Below, piece after piece: positions 37,767 to 50,110 of a DNA stretch of 64,000 nucleotides (the stretch's first letter is position 1; each line of letters begins with the position of its first letter). Both the position numbers and the translations under genes were made by a program. Under the pieces are notes generated by a model that was not told the origin of the DNA, did not search any database, and saw only the letters and a program-made list of their open reading frames with translations. Location of the stretch: positions 103,690,442-103,754,441 of the forward strand of contig CM076197.1 of NCBI GenBank assembly GCA_038277395.1, written 5' to 3'. The DNA comes from Dryocosmus kuriphilus. Taxonomy: Eukaryota; Arthropoda; Insecta; Hymenoptera; Cynipidae.

Positions 37767-40208
37767 ATGGAAATAAATCCACTGAGTATTATTCTTGTGA
37801 AAAGCGACAGCAAAGGAGACAGGATGCTTTTTCGTTATCCTCATAGAACAAATAATCAAAGAGATTCTAGTCAATGTACAAAAAGAAAGAATCCGTATTC
37901 CTTGATCATCAACGAAGATTTACTGCAGGTAATTGTTCATCTTATTCATTTTAATTTAGTTGTTAAGACTATATTTTGAAGAATCGTACGTTTATTTTTC
38001 TATTCTAGGGTTTTTAAAAAAGTTCTGAAATCAACATTTATTTTCTATAATTTTAATTTATACGAGGTTTCACTCGTTTCACTTTCACTATTCTGACGTA
38101 ACCTCTTCAGTTTTCCATATTGTCATATTGTCTAAACTTTATAACTAATATTAGCTCTTCTTTTTATGGTATACTGTATCACAATTTGCAGTACATTGTA
38201 AATTTATAAGTTCCACTTGAAGTTCTATTTTAAAACATCCGATAGTTCTAAGATATTTTTGTCTTTTATTTTTAAGTTACCATTTCCTACTTCTAACATA
38301 ACTAATGGAAATCTCACGGGATTATCTGACGAAGTACTTTCAACATTATTTGCCGTGAAACCAGAATTGTGTGAATTAAAATTTGAATTAAAAGTAAACA
38401 ATGTACGTTTTGTCGGACACCCGACACTTTTGTCTTCTCGAGGATTGAAGGAAGTCAATTCCTCGATGCTATTCAATGTCGTTTTCGCTCTTCAAGCTCA
38501 AGCTAGTCACTCGGTTGTGAAATGTTACTACGATCTCAGTAGAAGGTACGATACATTTTGGACACAGAAATTATGAAGTTTAAATTAACTTTTAATTAAC
38601 AAAATAATTTGTTTAGACTCGGTATTGCTTTGAGGCATGAAGAAAAACGATGTGGCTTTCTTAGCGAGGAAATTAAAATGATGGTTTCTACTCACGATGA
38701 AGTTGCTGCTCGGTAAGGATCCTAACAATTCAAAAACAAGATTAATTTTATTTATCAATAAAATTTAATATCAATTTAATTTTGAACCGCTAATTTTCAA
38801 CTTGAATTTTTAGTTCAGAGGAGGAAAGTGATGATGATGAATCGCCCTACGAATTAATACTTCAAAGAAGTTCCCTGGCCCGTGATTTAAAGTCAGTTTT
38901 TAATAGTTTGAGCACTACGGGAATAATCAATATAATGATTAACAAGTGGATTCAAGTGAGCTTTTGTCTGCCTCAAAAAGTCCATCAATCACATAAGAAA
39001 GGTCTCATCATGAATCCAGAAATGATAGACAGGTGCGATATTGCTAATGAATTTTAATTTTAATTTCACTCAAATTTGAAATAATATTAACATTAATTTT
39101 ACAGATGTTTGAGCAGTTTAAGACCTTATCACGGATTGTTGCTTTTAATTGAACCTATAGAATTATTAGAAACGCTTCCAACTGATGCCTCTCCAGCTTT
39201 AAGACGCATGGTTCAAATGTACAATCCCCTGAAAAGTTTACAGACTTTAGCTGCTGATTCAGATCTCACATTATCACAAGTTTTCCAATTAACAGGACAC
39301 TTGGTTTATTGGGCAAAAGCTACTATTATTTATCCTCTCTGCGAAAGTAATGTTTATGTTGTTTCACCAGACGCTATTATCGCAAGTCAGTTGATGGAAA
39401 TGTTTTCTGAACAGTTTCCAGGATTATGTCTTTTACAGGTAAAACTTTATAATTGTATACATTTTTAGTTTTAAAATTTTATTAATTTTTAGGTTTTGAT
39501 TCCTCCTTTCATTGTTCAATTTTCTCTCAGGTCCTTAGTGAGTTTTCATTGCCAACTTCCATTAGTCAGAAATTAAATCCTTTAAATCAACCACAACAAC
39601 AGACTCAACTTGTGAGAATTATTATTTGGCTACTGAAGTACCATCTTTTGTTACAATTGCACACTTATGTGCAATATATGCCAACGGTTCACGGACGAAT
39701 CTCTAAGGTATTTATAATTTAAACTTAATGCTAAAATACTAAATCTGTTTCCTAATATAAATTAATTCAATCAAAACTAATTTTTTTGAATTTCCAGGAA
39801 TCAAAGTCTTCAGACACATTAAGTCCAACTGGAACAGTAGAAAATGAAAATGGACACCAGCAGGAAGATAGTAGCTGGAGTCTCAGTGATACACCAAAAG
39901 GCACACCTAGTGATTCAAAAACTGATATGTCCTTATCTATCCACAAAGAAGATGGAATTTTCGATTATCAGGCGGAAAATTATCCCATCCCTTCAGATGA
40001 TATGATTCTTTTAGACAAACTTTGCAGGCTCGGTTATTTTAGAGGTGGACATCATCTCGAAGAAATCATGTATTTAGAAAACATTCGTAGATCGCAGCTA
40101 TTGCAGATATTGGATAAATTTAGGGATATACTTATCACTTGTGAAAACGAAGATCCTGCGATTGCTCTTTTCTATTCTCAATTCGTTTCTCAGTTTGGTT
40201 CTCAGTGA
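37767..40208 (+). CDS. Nprl3: GATOR1 complex subunit NPRL3
   Basis: Seven exons give 555 aa (the human protein is about 569): 37767-37928, 38277-38545, 38617-38712, 38814-39032, 39105-39438, 39531-39707, 39798-40208. The start MEINPLSIILVKSDSKGDRM fits the conserved N-terminus (PxSxILVxSxSxG). Diagnostic blocks are FELKVNNVRFVGHPTLL, FNVVFALQA, RHEEKRC, WIQVSFCLP, RPYHGLLLL, QVFQLTGHLVYWAKATIIYP and, at the C-terminus, YFRGGHHLEEIMYLENIRRS. NPRL3, with NPRL2 and DEPDC5/Iml1, forms GATOR1, the GTPase-activating complex that turns off Rag GTPases and TORC1 at the lysosome when amino acids are scarce. Nothing is missing. An AATAAA lies near 40436. Confidence 0.96.
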
Positions 40209-40439
40209 AACCGAAATTAACTTTCAGTCTTCAGGAAGCAACTGTAAATGTATTAATAACGATAAACTTGTATATATTGTACAAAAATATTTAGGATTTT
40301 AGGTTTTTATACGTGTTTAATTAGAAATATAATTTCTATAATCGAATATTAGGAGAATGCATTTATTGTTATGAAATTGCTCTTTATGTATTTTATATTC
40401 TGAGTTGTGTAAGAATTTCGGTTTTTATTTTAAAGAAAT

Positions 40440-41117
40440 AAAGTTAAACTAGATTTTGCAACTTATTTGCTGTTTTTAGTTTTTATTCCTTTCATATTAT
40501 GTTCGAAAATTTGGTTTTTATACTTTTTTATATAATTCATTATTACTGTCATTAATTTTTTTAATTATAACTATATGTAAATGTAATACATATATGTAAA
40601 TTTATTTAGATATTACATGGCATAACAGCATAATTAACATAGGTAGATACAGTAAAAAAAAAAGCAACGTAATATTTTTAAATAATTTAAAATAAGACCG
40701 CCAGGCATGCAGACGCATGCGCGAAAATCGGCAGAAAAGAAAATAATAAAATGGCGTTTGTTTTCGGTACACAAGACATTTTTGCAAATTTCTTTCCTTT
40801 ACTTTTTATCATTATTAAATACTTATCGAATTGTCAATATTTTATTTTTGTGCATAAATCAATGAAAAAAGTGTCGCTTTATTCAAAAGAATTAAGGTTG
40901 GAGTTAGAAAATGAATTAACCTGCTTATAACGAGTTATATAGAAAGGTAAGGTCGATAAGGTTTTGAACAGTTCAAAATATTTATTTATAAAACCATTAT
41001 TTTAGACATTGTGATCATTTGTTCACTTAATATCCATTTGTAAATTTGTTTCACAATGTTGCTATAATTTTGGCCTTTAAAATACAAAGGCAATACGCAA
41101 TACTGGCATTAGATAGG
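40440..41117 (+). promoter_or_regulatory. Spacer with NRF-1-like palindrome
   Basis: The region is non-coding. The only notable sequence is gcatgcagacgcatgcgcg at about 40705-40723, which includes cgcatgcgcg. This resembles the NRF-1/Ewg core also seen upstream of the DDE-derived gene. It could mark the promoter of a gene whose first exon starts at 41120, now interrupted by the transposon. Confidence 0.3.
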
Positions 41118-41119
41118 TA

Positions 41120-41242
41120 ATGAAGGTATTCACGGTAATCACGGCACTGGCTCTCTGCGGTGTGGCGGCGCTGATGTTCTTCAGGCCTAGATTCATTAAA
41201 ATTCATGGGAGAAAACGTAAAAATTCAATTTCCATAGAATAA
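41120..41242 (+). CDS. Possible small membrane or secreted peptide, or first exon
   Basis: A 40-codon ORF starts MKVFTVITALALCGVAALMF, a convincing signal-anchor, followed by a basic tail (RPRFIKIHGRKRK). A splice donor (aaac|gtaaaa) lies after GRK. A diverged inverted copy is present at about 45940-46080. I do not recognise the protein. It may be an intact micro-ORF, an exon cut off by the transposon, or chance within a repeat arm. Confidence 0.3.
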   Translation: MKVFTVITALALCGVAALMFFRPRFIKIHGRKRKNSISIE

Positions 41243-41492
41243 AAACATCTCATCAAAATTTCTTTTACATGACATTAATCTAGAAAGTATTTAATATTAT
41301 TAAAAGCAGTATTTACTGAGAAGAAAGAAGTGCTTGACTTTTGGACGAAAATTCGTTTTCGATATCTGACGGGAAGTTCAAATCGAAGATTTGATATTGA
41401 CACTAAAATGTTGATATTAATATTAATATCAGAGACTGTTAATATTAATATTAAAATTTATCATAATTAAAAAAAAAAAATATATATATATA

Positions 41493-44400
41493 TGAACCTC
41501 CCGAAGTCAAAAGGGATACGCATGGATTCAGCGTGAGAAGTATTGTCCAGAACGACAATTTTAAAAATTGTTCAAATGTTAATTTTAAGAACCGATATTT
41601 GTAGAGAATTTCAAAGCGCGCATCTTTTCTTCCTTTTGCAAAATTTTGTAGCTTTTTCAGTTTTTGAAATAATTGGAAAAAAGTAGATTTTTTGAAAACA
41701 AAAAATGTTAATCTTTTTTAACTTCAACTCGCCCTAACTTAGCCAATTTTCAGAATTTTTTGCTTTAATTAATAACAGATCACGTGTTTAAGTCTTCTAA
41801 GACTAACTAAAGAAGAAAAAAGTAAATATTGTTATAAACAAAAAAGTTGTTAATTATTTGTTTAGACATTGTAAAAATCATGAATTATAATCATCAAGAG
41901 TTTCGTTTAGCGAGGGAATTTTGAGCAACGATAAACTTTCAGTGAGAAAGTTGTGGATGAATGTTGAAAGAAATTTTTTAGAAAGTTTGACATCAATCGA
42001 ATTGATGGTTAAAAAATTATTAATATTTCAAGACGCAAACGACTGGACGTCTGGTGCGTGGAATGTACTGAGAGTCCACACGACGTGAAATGCCACTCTC
42101 GCTATATTTTGCCATCAACAATGATGAAAATTTTTGCAATTCATATTTTTAAATATTGAATAATACCAAAGTGTAATAATTAAGTGTGTTAATAACTTAA
42201 CGCACTTTAATAATAATTATTGAAAATCCTTATTTGCTGTTGGGTTGAGTGCACGTGCTGTAGCTAATGCAGCTTTTAGCGAAAATTTTGAAGGTCATGC
42301 AGGCCAACCAAAACAAACTGTTATTATGGTTAGTTGTCCTTCTTGTAAAGAAAGAAGCTATAATGTAACAGCCATATTTTGGCAAAGAAATTAAAAAGGG
42401 CTATTTCTGTCATAAGCAGTACACATTTACTTTTATTAAGTATTCTTGCTGTGAAGAATAGTTTTAATAATATTTTAAAAATTGGAATTCTCTAAGTGAA
42501 GAATTAGAAAATGACTGGAGGCAGAAAAAGAAGTAGGACTGAAAGTTCGTGGAATAAGAATAAAAAGAAATGTGCCAAAAATAAGGTAAAATCGAAATTC
42601 GTCCATGTTCGCCATTAAAAAGTAAATTTTAAACTTTTTTCATCATAATTTTCGTATTTTCATCATAATTTTCGTATTTTCAATACTTTATTTTAAAATT
42701 AATTTGACTTCTAAAAGATTCTTCTACATGGGTACTGGATTTAAATAATTTTCTGATGTTAAATTTTTATCGATTACTGGTCCAAATAATTTTTTGGAGA
42801 AACCAGAAAAAATCTACCTCGGGATTCCTAGAATATTTTTTCTTATATTTCAGGGAAAACAGTATATCACTAAGTCAAAAATTAGTGAAAACAATGTAAC
42901 CTTGAAAACAGTTGCAGAGAGATCCTTCAAAGTTGCACAGTCTTGCTGTAGAGATAAATGTTTTGAGAAGATTTCATTAGATCAACAAAAAACATTGCAT
43001 AAAAGATTTTGGGATCTGGGTGATTATCATAAACAAAATTTGCTTCTTCGTGGAATGCTAAAATGTAATGATCCTGATGAAACGGAAGCCAAAGAAAAAC
43101 TTCGCTTAATCAAATGGACGTATTTATTCCCTACTGAAGAGAATAACATTACAGTTTGTAAAACTTTTTTCTGTAATCTTCTGCGTTTAGGTAAAAAACG
43201 AGTTGAAACCGTTCAAAAAAAACTCTTAAATAATCAGTCTTTGGCAAATTTAGGAGGTGGACGACGCGAAAATCAGGTTAAATTATCAGAAAATATTAAG
43301 CAAATGATACTGAAGCATTGTGATTCAATTCCACATAAATGTTCACATTATAAACGCAATTCGACTGGTTTAAAATATTTTTAAAATCCAGCAGTATATT
43401 TAAAGACTCTTTACACATTGTTTGGAGAATATTTTTCACAAAACGCAAGTGGGGAAAAACTGCCAATAAGTGAATGCACGTACAGTAATTTTTTTTAACT
43501 ATTTCAGTGGATTTACGTTTAAATTACCTCGAACTGACATATGCAACATTTGTTATAAAAGCGAAACTGATGGTGTAGAAGACCAAGAAACCATAAAGCA
43601 CAAGGAAAATGCTCAAAGCTACTTTGCATTAAAAAAACAATTCCTTTCTGACAAAAGTAGTCTTTGCTGCGAGTTTGATTTTGCACAAAATTTGTCCTTG
43701 CCAAAATTACCAGTTTCTGATCAGTTTTATCGACGTTTACTATGGCTTTTTCTATTCAATGTGCATATACACAATACGAACAAAAGTTTTATGTTTTCTT
43801 TTCTCGAAGGGCTTGCAAAAAAGGGTGCAAGTATTGTCTGTAGTTTTATTCAGTACGCCATATTGAATGAATATGATGAAATGAAGCACCGCAGCATAAC
43901 TCTTTTTTCGGATGGATGTCCTGGACAAAATAAAAATTACACGGTGCTTAATTTTTTAATTTTGCTATCCATTCATTTGCAAACAGAAATACATTATGTA
44001 TTTCCAGTTCGAGGCCATTCATTCAACCAGTGCGATAGAAATTTTGGTACATATTCCCAAAAATTAAAAAGAATAGAAAAAATAGAAACTTCTGCTGAAT
44101 ATGTGGAACTGATTCGTAATGCTCGTAAGCCTTCCTTCACAATGATTGATTCATGCGAAAACATTTTGCAAGATTTTGAAAAATCTTTCAAAGGTAATAT
44201 GAAAAATCCAAGCAAGCTACATATCAGTAAAGCTTTTGTTATACATTTCTTTCCCGATGGAAAAGTCAATGTCTATAATAACTACGAATTAAAAACTCCA
44301 ACTTCTTTTTCTTTTAAACCTAAGATTCAGCTAATTAACATAGAAAAAGTTTCTCCATATCCAATCGGTATTAAAGCTGCTAAAGTGAAGGACGTGCAAA

Positions 44401-45470
44401 GCCTCTTCAATTATTTGAGTGCTTCTGGGAAAAGATTCTTCGAAAGTTATTTTCAAAAAATTGATCAAAAGAATCAAAACGCAGAAGATACAGAAGGCAG
44501 TGAGGATGAGGAGTAAATTATTGTACAAAGACTGCGTATTTGACTCATTTCTTTTAAGAAATTAATTATGTTTCTCATATTTATGTGTATTTTTTGCTTG
44601 CATTATTTAGTAAAAAAAAATAATAAACCATAATAACAGTTTGTTTTGGTTGGCCTGCATGACCTTCAAAATTTTCGCTAAAAGCTGCATTAGCTATAGC
44701 ACGTGCACTCAACCCAACAGCAAATAAGGATTTTCAATAATTATTATTAAAGTGCGTTAAGTTATTAACGCATTTAATTATTACACTTTGGTATTATTCA
44801 ATATTTAAACATATGAATTGCAAAAATTTTCATCATTGTTGATGGCAAAGTGTAGCGAGAGTGGCATTTCACGTCGTGTGGACTCTCGGTACATTCCACG
44901 CACTAGACGTCCAGCCGTTTGCGTCTTGAAATATTAATAATTTTTTAACCATCAATTTGATTGATGTCAAACTTTCTTAAAAACTTCTTTCAACATTCAT
45001 CCACAACTTTCTCACTGGAAGTTTATCGTTGCTCAAAATTCGCTCGCTAAACGAAGCGCTTGAAGATTATAATTCATGATTTTTACAATGTCTAAACAAA
45101 TAATTAACAACTTTTTTGTTTATAACAATACTTACTTTTTTCTTCTTTAGTTAGTCTTAGAAGACTTAAACACGTGATCTGTTATTAATTAATGCAAAAA
45201 ATTCTGAAAATTGGCTAAGTTAGGGCGAGTTGAAGTTAAAAAAGATTAAAATTTTTTGTTTTCAAAAAATCTACTTTTTTCCAATTATTTCAAAAACTAA
45301 AAAAAGCTAAAAAATTTTGCAAAAGGAAGAAAAGATGCGCTTTGAAATTCTCTACAAATTTCGGTTCTTAAAATTAACATTTGAATAATTTTTAAAATTG
45401 ACGTTCTGGACAATACTTCTCACGCTGAATCCATGCGTATCCCCTTTTGACTTCGGGAGGTTCATATTGG
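41493..45470 (+). mobile_element. ~4-kb DNA transposon with ~840-bp terminal inverted repeats
   Basis: The left TIR is about 41493-42332, starting tgaacctcccgaagtc. The right TIR is about 44627-45470, ending gacttcgggaggttca. They match over almost their entire length, e.g. ggattcagcgtgagaag, attgatggttaaaaaatt, gtgcacgtgctgtagcta and ggtcatgcaggccaacc. Both ends abut TA-rich runs (tatatata), consistent with a TA or TATA target. Between the TIRs lies a spliced transposase-like gene. High TIR identity suggests recent activity. The superfamily is not one I can name with confidence. Confidence 0.85.
42511..44516 (+). pseudogene. Transposase-like gene of the long-TIR element (two 1-nt frame breaks)
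   Basis: Exon 1 (42511-42585) encodes a basic nuclear-localisation-like start (MTGGRKRSRTESSWNKNKKK). An intron with acceptor tatatttcag follows. Exon 2 starts at 42854. The frame shifts at a T run near 43380 and again at a T run near 43490, then stays open to 44516. Motifs: CRDKCFEKI, GGRRENQ, a zinc-type CNICY, CEFDFAQNLSLP, LFSDGCPGQNKNYT, VRGHSFNQCDRNFG, and an acidic C-terminus. The conserved acidic residues in FDF, FSDGC and CDRNFG are candidates for an RNase-H-like catalytic site. Similar repeated proteins occur in many insect genomes, usually left uncharacterised. The frame breaks may be base-calling errors in homopolymers or real decay. Confidence 0.65.
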
Positions 45471-46483
45471 TTCATATATATATAGGTATATATTTTAAGT
45501 TACAATATAATATGAGAATTAAATATAAAATTATATAGAGACTATAGAAGTATATAATTTCTACAGTAGTTCATTTTTATTCTATAAATAATTTCATATT
45601 TAATTCTCTTAATTGTTCTTTGTAAATCAAAAAAGTATATTTTTTAAATGTTTGGTTAATTTTAATTTTTAATTTATAATTATCGATAATATTATAATAT
45701 TAACCTAATATTTTAATTAAATGATGACAGTTAATATTAATATCATCTAAATGGGGATAACAAATCTGTGATTTGATCTTCCCGCGATACATCAGAAGCT
45801 AATTTTCGTCAAAAAGTCAAGCATTTCTCCATTGTTGTCAGTAAATATTGCTTTTAATAATATTTTCAAAAATTTAGATTAATGCCCCGTAAAAAAAAAT
45901 GTTGATGTGATCATTTTTATTTTAAACAAATTGAATTTTCACGTTTTTCCCCAGCATGCATTTTAACGAAACTGGAGCTGAAGAACAATCAGCGCCGCCA
46001 CTCGGCTACGATCAACTTTCATAACAGATTTTTCTACAGGCTGGAATAGGAGTGCCAGCCCCGTGAAGGTAATGAAAACTCACTGTGGAAAACTCTTTAA
46101 TTTATAGGTTAGGTTACTGACTTTTGCTGATTTTGCACGATTTTGCTTCTGTAAAAGTAAAAAATAAATAAATAATACCTGATGAAAAAAGATTATTTTT
46201 AATTTATGTTAAAAGAATTCGTAATTACAATTCATTCAGTTTCTTCCCTCACAAAATTTCTAGGTTATATTAACATTTTTCAAATATTTCAAGTATGCTA
46301 TATATACGTTGTATTTTGATTGAAAAGTGAGGTAAATACCATGTCTGAATATATTGTTAAATACATCATTAATTAATTTTCTCATCTGTTTGAACGTATT
46401 TAAATTGTTTTCTTTCAATAAATTTGATCAAATTCACAGTTTGATTCTCTACTGTTTCAGAAATTGAGAATTGAGAAGAAAAA

Positions 46484-48597
46484 ATGGGCATACGAAGGTG
46501 TATAGCTTTCGGATGTAAATCTGGTCACAAAAAAGGAGTTAGTAAAAAGGAAAAACGGGAAAATGTTCACTTTTTCATGGTTCCTAAAGCAGAGGTTGAA
46601 ATGTGGCAACGTGCTCTGTTAAGAAATGACATCGTCGTTAAACCCGGACACCCAGTATGTGAAAAACATTTTCAAAAAAAAGATATCCTCTGGAGGAAAG
46701 AACTGTTAGGGCCAGATGGCTCAGTTGTCGGAGTGGTAGGTGAACCTACAGCTTCAGAAAAGCATGTTCTAATACACATTTTATTCATTTTTTCGTCACC
46801 TTTTTATCCATTTTTTGGATAAATCTAGTCGAGTTGCTTATTCCACTTTCTCAAATTTAGAAAAATTATTTAAAAATATAAAATTGTATGAATTTCAGAG
46901 TGCAGACTATAAAGTTCCTAAACTGCGAAAGGGGACCGTGCCATCTCTTTGCCTAGGAATCACGCCAAAAATGAGGATTAAACGGAAGCCTGCTATTTTG
47001 AAATCTGCAGAATCTACCGTGAAAATAAAAAAATCTACCCCGAAAATCGAAGAATCTACTTCAAAAGGCAAAATAATGCACACTAGTAAAAGTAATGATA
47101 ATACTAAGAATATTGACAAAGGGAATCAAACTGACAATATTGATACTATTGGTACTCATGATCACAATTATTACACTCTTCACAATGATTGCAATGGTAA
47201 TAATGATACTGTTAATAACTTGCACTCTAAAGTTGCAAATGAAAAACTAATATTAATCATCAATCCACAACAAAAGGAAGTAGGCATGGAGAAGAATGCG
47301 CCAGATGAAGCCATTCTCGAAGTTCAATCCGAGATCGAAGACACTCCTGTGTTCGAAATAATTTACCTCAACGAGAAAAGTGTTGTTCTTCCTCTTGGCT
47401 GGTGTCGTCAGAATATGAAATACGATGGGAAGCGAATGGTACACTTTTGTCAGTTTGTTCCCAAAATGGAGAATGTGATGATACAACCAATCTGTATTAA
47501 ACAAGTCTTAGTCGGTGAGAATTTGGAAACGAGTATTTTGATAATGCGCCAGCAAATCGAGAAGGAAAATTCTAATGTGAAAATAGAACCTTTGCGGTAT
47601 ATCGAGGATTTAGAAAATTTATTAAAATTAGTAAGCAGTTGGAAGCTTTGTCCTGGAATGAAAATAACTAACATGGATGAAGTTCATGTGTCTTCTGTTC
47701 ATCAAGATAAGGAAGGCGTTTGGCGAAGTGTTCAATGTTCCTTGTTTTTGCCAGGATTTTCCAGGAATTCAAGTTGCGAGAAGTGTAGACTCACTAAAAA
47801 GGTTCTTGCAAGAAAAATGCTCCGAATGAAAGTGGGTTCTAAATTGCAGCGTCTTCGTGTTACCTTGAATGAGCCACAACAGAGAAAATTAGACGAAATG
47901 AGAAAGGAAATGAGAAGTCTCCGAAGAGGAAGAGATCGGGCTTTGGCTCGAATAAAAATACTTAAGGAACAGAGAATGTTGGATTTGGAGAGGTTTAACG
48001 CCGCGCAGAAAACTTTAGAGCAATTGATAATTGACAGTTCCGTTCCAGTGAATCAAAAACTTGTAATGTTGGAAATAATGGCTGCGTCGAAACAAACAGA
48101 CACTAGAGCGAGGAGATACACGAAAGTGTGGATGTCCTTATGTTTGACGCTTCATAGACGCTCACCTGTAACTTACAGGTTTTTGAGGGCAAATGATATT
48201 TTGCCTCTACCCACACCTCGAACGGTTTTAAGGTACTTTCTTAGTCTCCTATTTTTAAATAGAATTTGAAAGAAAAATTAGATAAAGATATAGAAATTAT
48301 GAAGAAAATTTCAATTATATTTAAAATTTCAGATTCGCGCAACACAATCCGCCTGTGACGGATAATAGTTCTCCACCAGATGGTAAATTGGATACAGTTG
48401 AAGAAACAATTGAAGATGTGATACTTGAGAGTGAAGAATTCGTAGACGAGTGAGTATCTTAAAAAAAATAATGCAGAATTTTTATAAATTAAAAAATGTG
48501 CAATCTTTGTATTTTTGCTATATTCTAAAATTTTTTTCTTTTTAGAATACCAAACATTGGAGTGGAGACTGAAGTGGTGGAGACTGAAGTGTCTTAG
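46484..48597 (+). CDS. THAP-domain protein with P-element/THAP9-like N-terminal remnants
   Basis: Four exons give 584 aa: 46484-46735, 46899-48232, 48333-48449, 48546-48597. The THAP zinc finger occupies residues 1-~85: C6-x4-C11, a conserved W, PVCEKHF and, across intron 1, YKVPKLRKGTVPSL (the usual THAP exit motif). A variable Lys/Ser/Asn-rich linker follows. Later come a cysteine pair (CEKCRLTKK), a Lys/Arg-rich coiled coil (RKLDEMRKEMRSLRRGRDRA), and SLCLTLHRRSPVTYRFLRAN with LPLPTPRTVLRYF, the helical region preceding the catalytic core in P-element and THAP9 transposases. The catalytic RNase-H domain is absent. The protein instead ends in an acidic tail (EETIEDVILESEEF, VETEVVETEVS). 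This looks like a domesticated DNA-binding protein. AATAAA near 48793. Confidence 0.82.
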
Positions 48598-48599
48598 AG

Positions 48600-49825
48600 C
48601 TATATTCCTGAGTTAAAATATTATTATAGAGATTTAAGAAGCTCATTTTATTTAAGAGTAAGTTTTTCTCTAGCTTCATACGATATTTTTTTAATTAGGT
48701 CACATAAATTTCATGTTAAAATTTTATTTTCAGGTGGGGCAATTCCTTAAAAATGCATCAAGGATTCTGGACGATGCTTGAAGTAATCCCACAAATAAAT
48801 CATTTTCAATTGTTTATTTCTCAGTAGAGAATTTTCTGTAAGCCACTTAATTTTCTCTGCATTATTATTTCTTTAATTACGTAAAGATTGAGTTCCTATT
48901 TTTAAGTAATCGTTAATTTATAGCGTGTTTAGGGTACATTCAAGTATTACCTAACGCAATTTTCCGTGAATTTCACCCCACCCCCCCCCCCCCCCCCCCC
49001 CCCTTCCCCAAATGCGTTACATAATACTTGAATTTCCCCTTATTTATAATTATTCTTCGTGATCGTTGAATATTTCATCAAACATTCAGCTTTTCGTTTT
49101 GTAAATATTAAAAGCTGACTGATAGGACAATTCTTAAAAAATTTTCAACACGAAAATATTTTCAAAGGGATTGCTTTCTATATTGTGAAGATGTATTGAA
49201 CTTATAAAAATTAAAGTTTGACAGGAAAAATAAAGATGTATTTTTTGGAAAATTAGAGGATATTTTCTATTTATTTTCATTTATGCGAAATGAGGTAGAA
49301 ACTAGAAACTAGTAAGTGGTAACTGGTAGGTGGAAGCGGTGGAAGTATAAAATAGTTTGAATGCGGCTTTACCGACTGAAGGAAATTGAATTGCAGTTTT
49401 ATTGCTCGCAATGTGAGGTCCTTTACGAAATGATTTTTAACTGAAAAAGTTTGTTCAGTGTATAATAGAAGATATAATCTATAGGAAGAATAACTGTCAT
49501 CTGTATATGATAACGAGTTTTTCATCACTTAGAGAGTATCAATATTTGAAGAAATATTTTGTCTGGGATTATATTTAAACTTTCATTTTTAGCATCATGA
49601 TGTCACTATAAAAGTATAAATGGTCAGTTTAGCAAAGTAATATTACAAAATTCTTCAGGTATTGAGTTACATAATTTTCTAGGTACCTAATATTTATTTT
49701 TTCCAGGATTTTCGGATAATTGTTTCATGATGTGTTGAAAGTCATACATGAACGAATAAAATTGGTCAACTAATTTACAATAGAAGAAAATGTTAAAGAA
49801 CCTACTTTAATATAACTGTAACCAG
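48600..49825. other. 3' flank of the THAP gene and spacer
   Basis: Apart from the MITE at 48931-49040, I recognise nothing. 49261-49560 has several short near-repeats (gaaactagaaactagtaag, ggtaactggtagg) but no reading frame of interest. Confidence 0.35.
48931..49040. mobile_element. Short MITE with poly(C) centre
   Basis: The ends ttcaagtattacctaacgc and gcgttacataatacttgaa are inverted repeats of ~20 bp around a run of more than 20 C. A related element lies at 61897-62072. No coding capacity. Confidence 0.7.
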
Positions 49826-50110
49826 AGCCACGGCGGCTCAGGTGGTATTGCGCCGGCCTTCCAAGAAAGAGGTTCGGGGTTCTACCCTGAGCCTGGCGGG
49901 GGGTACCAATCGAATTTTCTATGCACTAGAACCCGAGGAGCCTCTCGTGGTTCGGAACCCACTTTAAACTGTAGGTCCCCTCATGAAAGAGGCCAGTGAT
50001 CTTTCAGGGAAGAATGCTTCATGTCGAGGGGCAAAATTGCATGGGGGACATTGGACGATTTTGAGAGACTAGGAAGTTGTGAAATTTGTTTGTAATTGTT
50101 CTGGAAGACT
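49826..50110 (+). mobile_element. tRNA-derived SINE
   Basis: A pol III A-box-like cggctcaggtgg (49834-49845) is followed about 25 bases later by a B-box-like ggttcggggttc (49871-49882), inside a tRNA-like stretch flanked by cggcggctcagg and gagcctggcgggg. A non-tRNA body follows (acccgaggagcctctcgtgg, gaaagaggccagtgatc). The acceptor stem and anticodon arm do not form a good tRNA, so a functional tRNA gene is unlikely. Confidence 0.6.

Larger units (their letters stand above)
41120..46080. repeat. Older, diverged outer inverted repeat enclosing a transposon
   Basis: The outer arms are about 41120-41470 and 45720-46080 in reverse. Shared pieces include gtggcggcgctgat, gttcttcag, aaaattcaattt, cattaatcta, aaagcagtatttactga (aaagcaatatttactga in the other arm), tgcttgacttt, gacgaaaatt and the gatattaatatta tract. 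Identity is visibly lower than in the inner arms. The loop holds the long-TIR transposon. Confidence 0.7.

Noticed and set aside
49826..49900. tRNA gene
   Set aside because: A and B boxes are visible, but no complete acceptor stem or anticodon arm forms. A SINE body follows.
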